From Gammaproteobacteria bacterium (GTDB lineage Bacteria > Pseudomonadota > Gammaproteobacteria > GCA-001735895): 7,256 bases of DNA. Positions 6,795 to 7,256 of this stretch are shown piece by piece. The stretch covers positions 1 to 7,256 of the forward strand of contig JAPUFZ010000250.1 in assembly GCA_027293245.1 (NCBI GenBank). Direction: 5' to 3'. Both the position numbers and the translations under genes were made by a program. Under the pieces are notes generated by a model. That model saw only the letters and a program-made list of their open reading frames with translations. It searched no databases and was not told where the DNA came from. Numbering within the stretch: position 1 is the first letter of the stretch; each line of letters opens with the position of its first letter.

Positions 6795-6800
6795 CTTGTC

Positions 6801-7034
6801 CTAGCTGCTTTTATAATTATAATTTGGCAGCAATCCCCTCCAGTTTTTGGCTTTTATGACCTGGCTATCGAGAGCCGCGTCAGCCGCAGACCTTCCATGG
6901 ACCACTGAAATTAACTGGCTGTAGTAAACCACAGGCTTCTCGAACTTGCTACCAAATTTTGCTTTTATTTCATCCCGATAGATTTCGAGGTTGCATTGAC
7001 ACGGTGGACAGAATGAACTATCCGCCTCGGTGTT
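6801..7034 (-). pseudogene. C-terminal remnant of an HdrB-like (CCG-domain) heterodisulfide reductase subunit
   Basis: The minus strand from 7034 reads 77 codons, beginning just after an in-frame TAA (7037-7035) with no start codon. It contains FCPPCQCNLEIYRDEI (8-23), PVVYYSQLI (34-42) and HGRSAADAALDSQVIKAK (46-63). This matches my memory of the C-terminal end of HdrB-type cysteine-rich domains: CPxCxxNL, then a YYSQL strand, then a GRSAxDAALDGQVI tail. About the first three quarters of the family length is missing. After KAK the frame runs NWRGLLPNYNYKSS to TAG, but restoring one A in the A5 run at 6843-6847 gives KKLEGIAAKL and TAA at 6819-6817, a much more family-like ending. So it has at least two lesions, 5' truncation and a -1 frameshift. 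HdrB proteins pass electrons or bind disulfides through Cys-rich [4Fe-4S] sites; this fragment should be non-functional. A sequencing error could explain the frameshift but not the truncation. Confidence 0.72.
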
Positions 7035-7059
7035 TTAATATTAGTTGGAATAATATTAA
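7035..7059. repeat. AT-only 9-bp inverted repeat at the pseudogene boundary
   Basis: TTAATATTA (7035-7043) and TAATATTAA (7051-7059) are perfect inverted copies around the loop GTTGGAA. The left arm begins exactly where the HdrB-like reading frame loses homology (TAA at 7037-7035). This suggests a rearrangement breakpoint or the end of an inserted small element. The right arm runs into AATTGGGGACGTACC. Confidence 0.6.
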
Positions 7060-7098
7060 TTGGGGACGTACCACCACTATAAATTGGGAGCCTACCAC
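7058..7098 (+). repeat. Imperfect 17-bp direct repeat (two copies, 24 nt apart)
   Basis: AATTGGGGACGTACCAC (7058-7074) and AATTGGGAGCCTACCAC (7082-7098) agree at 14 of 17 positions. The first copy resembles the TTGGGGACGTACC strings I associate with sequence around IS200/REP-associated tyrosine transposase genes in environmental proteobacteria, but no transposase gene is present here. Confidence 0.45.
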
Positions 7099-7106
7099 GG
7101 TTTTTA

Positions 7107-7150
7107 CTGGATACCGCGGTCCGACGCTTCGGCCTGCGCCAGCATGACGG
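7107..7150 (+). repeat. REP-like GC-rich segment ending in ATGACGG
   Basis: This segment starts CTGGATACCGCGGTC, contains the 8-bp palindrome ACCGCGGT (7113-7120) and a small CCGA/TCGG hairpin, and ends CATGACGG. Dispersed elements in many proteobacteria have the form TGGATACCGCGG, loop, complementary arm, ATGACG; here the second arm is degraded. The ATGACG tail is shared with the element at 486-543. Similarity is by eye only. Confidence 0.35.
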
Positions 7151-7197
7151 ATTTGAGTTAACGGGACAGCAGTGAAATAACGTAATAGAATTTTTAG

Positions 7198-7256
7198 TTA
7201 AGGCACTACCGTTACCGGTACCCGAGAGGTCTGGATCAGGGATGCGGTTACGCTAC
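7198..7256 (-). CDS. C-terminal end of a probable universal stress protein (runs off right edge)
   Basis: Only the last 18 codons are inside the window: SVTASLIQTSRVPVTVVP followed by TAA (7200-7198). The first split codon ends in GT, which would allow Gly. A G-S-V-x3-L-I-x5-P-V-T-V-V ending fits the end of UspA-type proteins, where the G(S/T) step belongs to the ATP-binding loop and PV-VV is the last strand. With so few residues this is tentative; another small alpha/beta protein, or chance, is possible. If it is real, its mRNA continues over the repeats and the HdrB remnant to the terminator at 6764-6794. Confidence 0.42.
   Translation of the reverse strand, partial: SVTASLIQTSRVPVTVVP

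Noticed and set aside
6546..6908. 120-codon plus-strand frame across the ctaA start and the terminator
   Set aside because: It is antisense to ctaA, reads through a strong hairpin and the HdrB remnant, and shows no domain-like sequence.
7014..7140. Minus-strand open frame upstream of the HdrB remnant, in another frame
   Set aside because: It reads through both repeat types and gives Val/Leu/Ile-rich sequence with no likeness to the HdrB N-terminal part, so it is not the missing half.
6959..7147. 62-codon plus-strand frame through the repeat region
   Set aside because: It is antisense to the HdrB remnant and made of repeat sequence, with low-complexity residues and no plausible domain.

Overview
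The window looks like chromosomal DNA of a gammaproteobacterium of roughly 50% GC, probably aerobic. Protein-level support: IspF, NagZ, a purine-salvage pair and a COX15-type heme A synthase (which implies an aa3-type oxidase). No plasmid, phage, CRISPR, tRNA or rRNA signal was found.

Left and central part (minus strand, 5022 down to 544): a very compact operon, ispF - nagZ - mscS-like - hpt - mtiP-like - nudix. All five junctions overlap (4, 1, 11, 1 and 4 nt), so about 4.5 kb has no intergenic base. It combines isoprenoid precursor synthesis, muropeptide recycling, a mechanosensitive channel and nucleotide salvage. The phosphorylase carries PNP-like 6-oxopurine-binding residues (Glu164/Asn206) and lies directly after a hypoxanthine phosphoribosyltransferase. 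This suggests a route methylthioinosine -> hypoxanthine -> IMP. After a REP-like palindromic element (486-543), the N-terminal 150 codons of a class I/II aminotransferase run off the left edge.

Centre right: a UPF0178 (YaiI/YqxD) gene runs on the plus strand, divergent from ispF. The 115-nt spacer holds two back-to-back sigma70-like promoters whose -35 boxes overlap. The gene faces a lone ctaA/COX15 gene on the minus strand, and a perfect 12-bp palindrome lies between their convergent 3' ends.

Right end (6729-7256): no intact gene. From right to left on the minus strand it holds the last 18 codons of what looks like a universal stress protein, a repeat-rich stretch (REP-like segment, 14/17 direct repeat, 9-bp AT-only inverted repeat), a decayed C-terminal remnant of an HdrB-like cysteine-rich (CCG-domain) protein with a frameshift near its end, and a strong minus-strand intrinsic terminator. 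This is the most unusual part. I see no undescribed multi-gene system; the best leads are the HdrB relic and the MTI/hypoxanthine salvage pair inside the overlapping operon.
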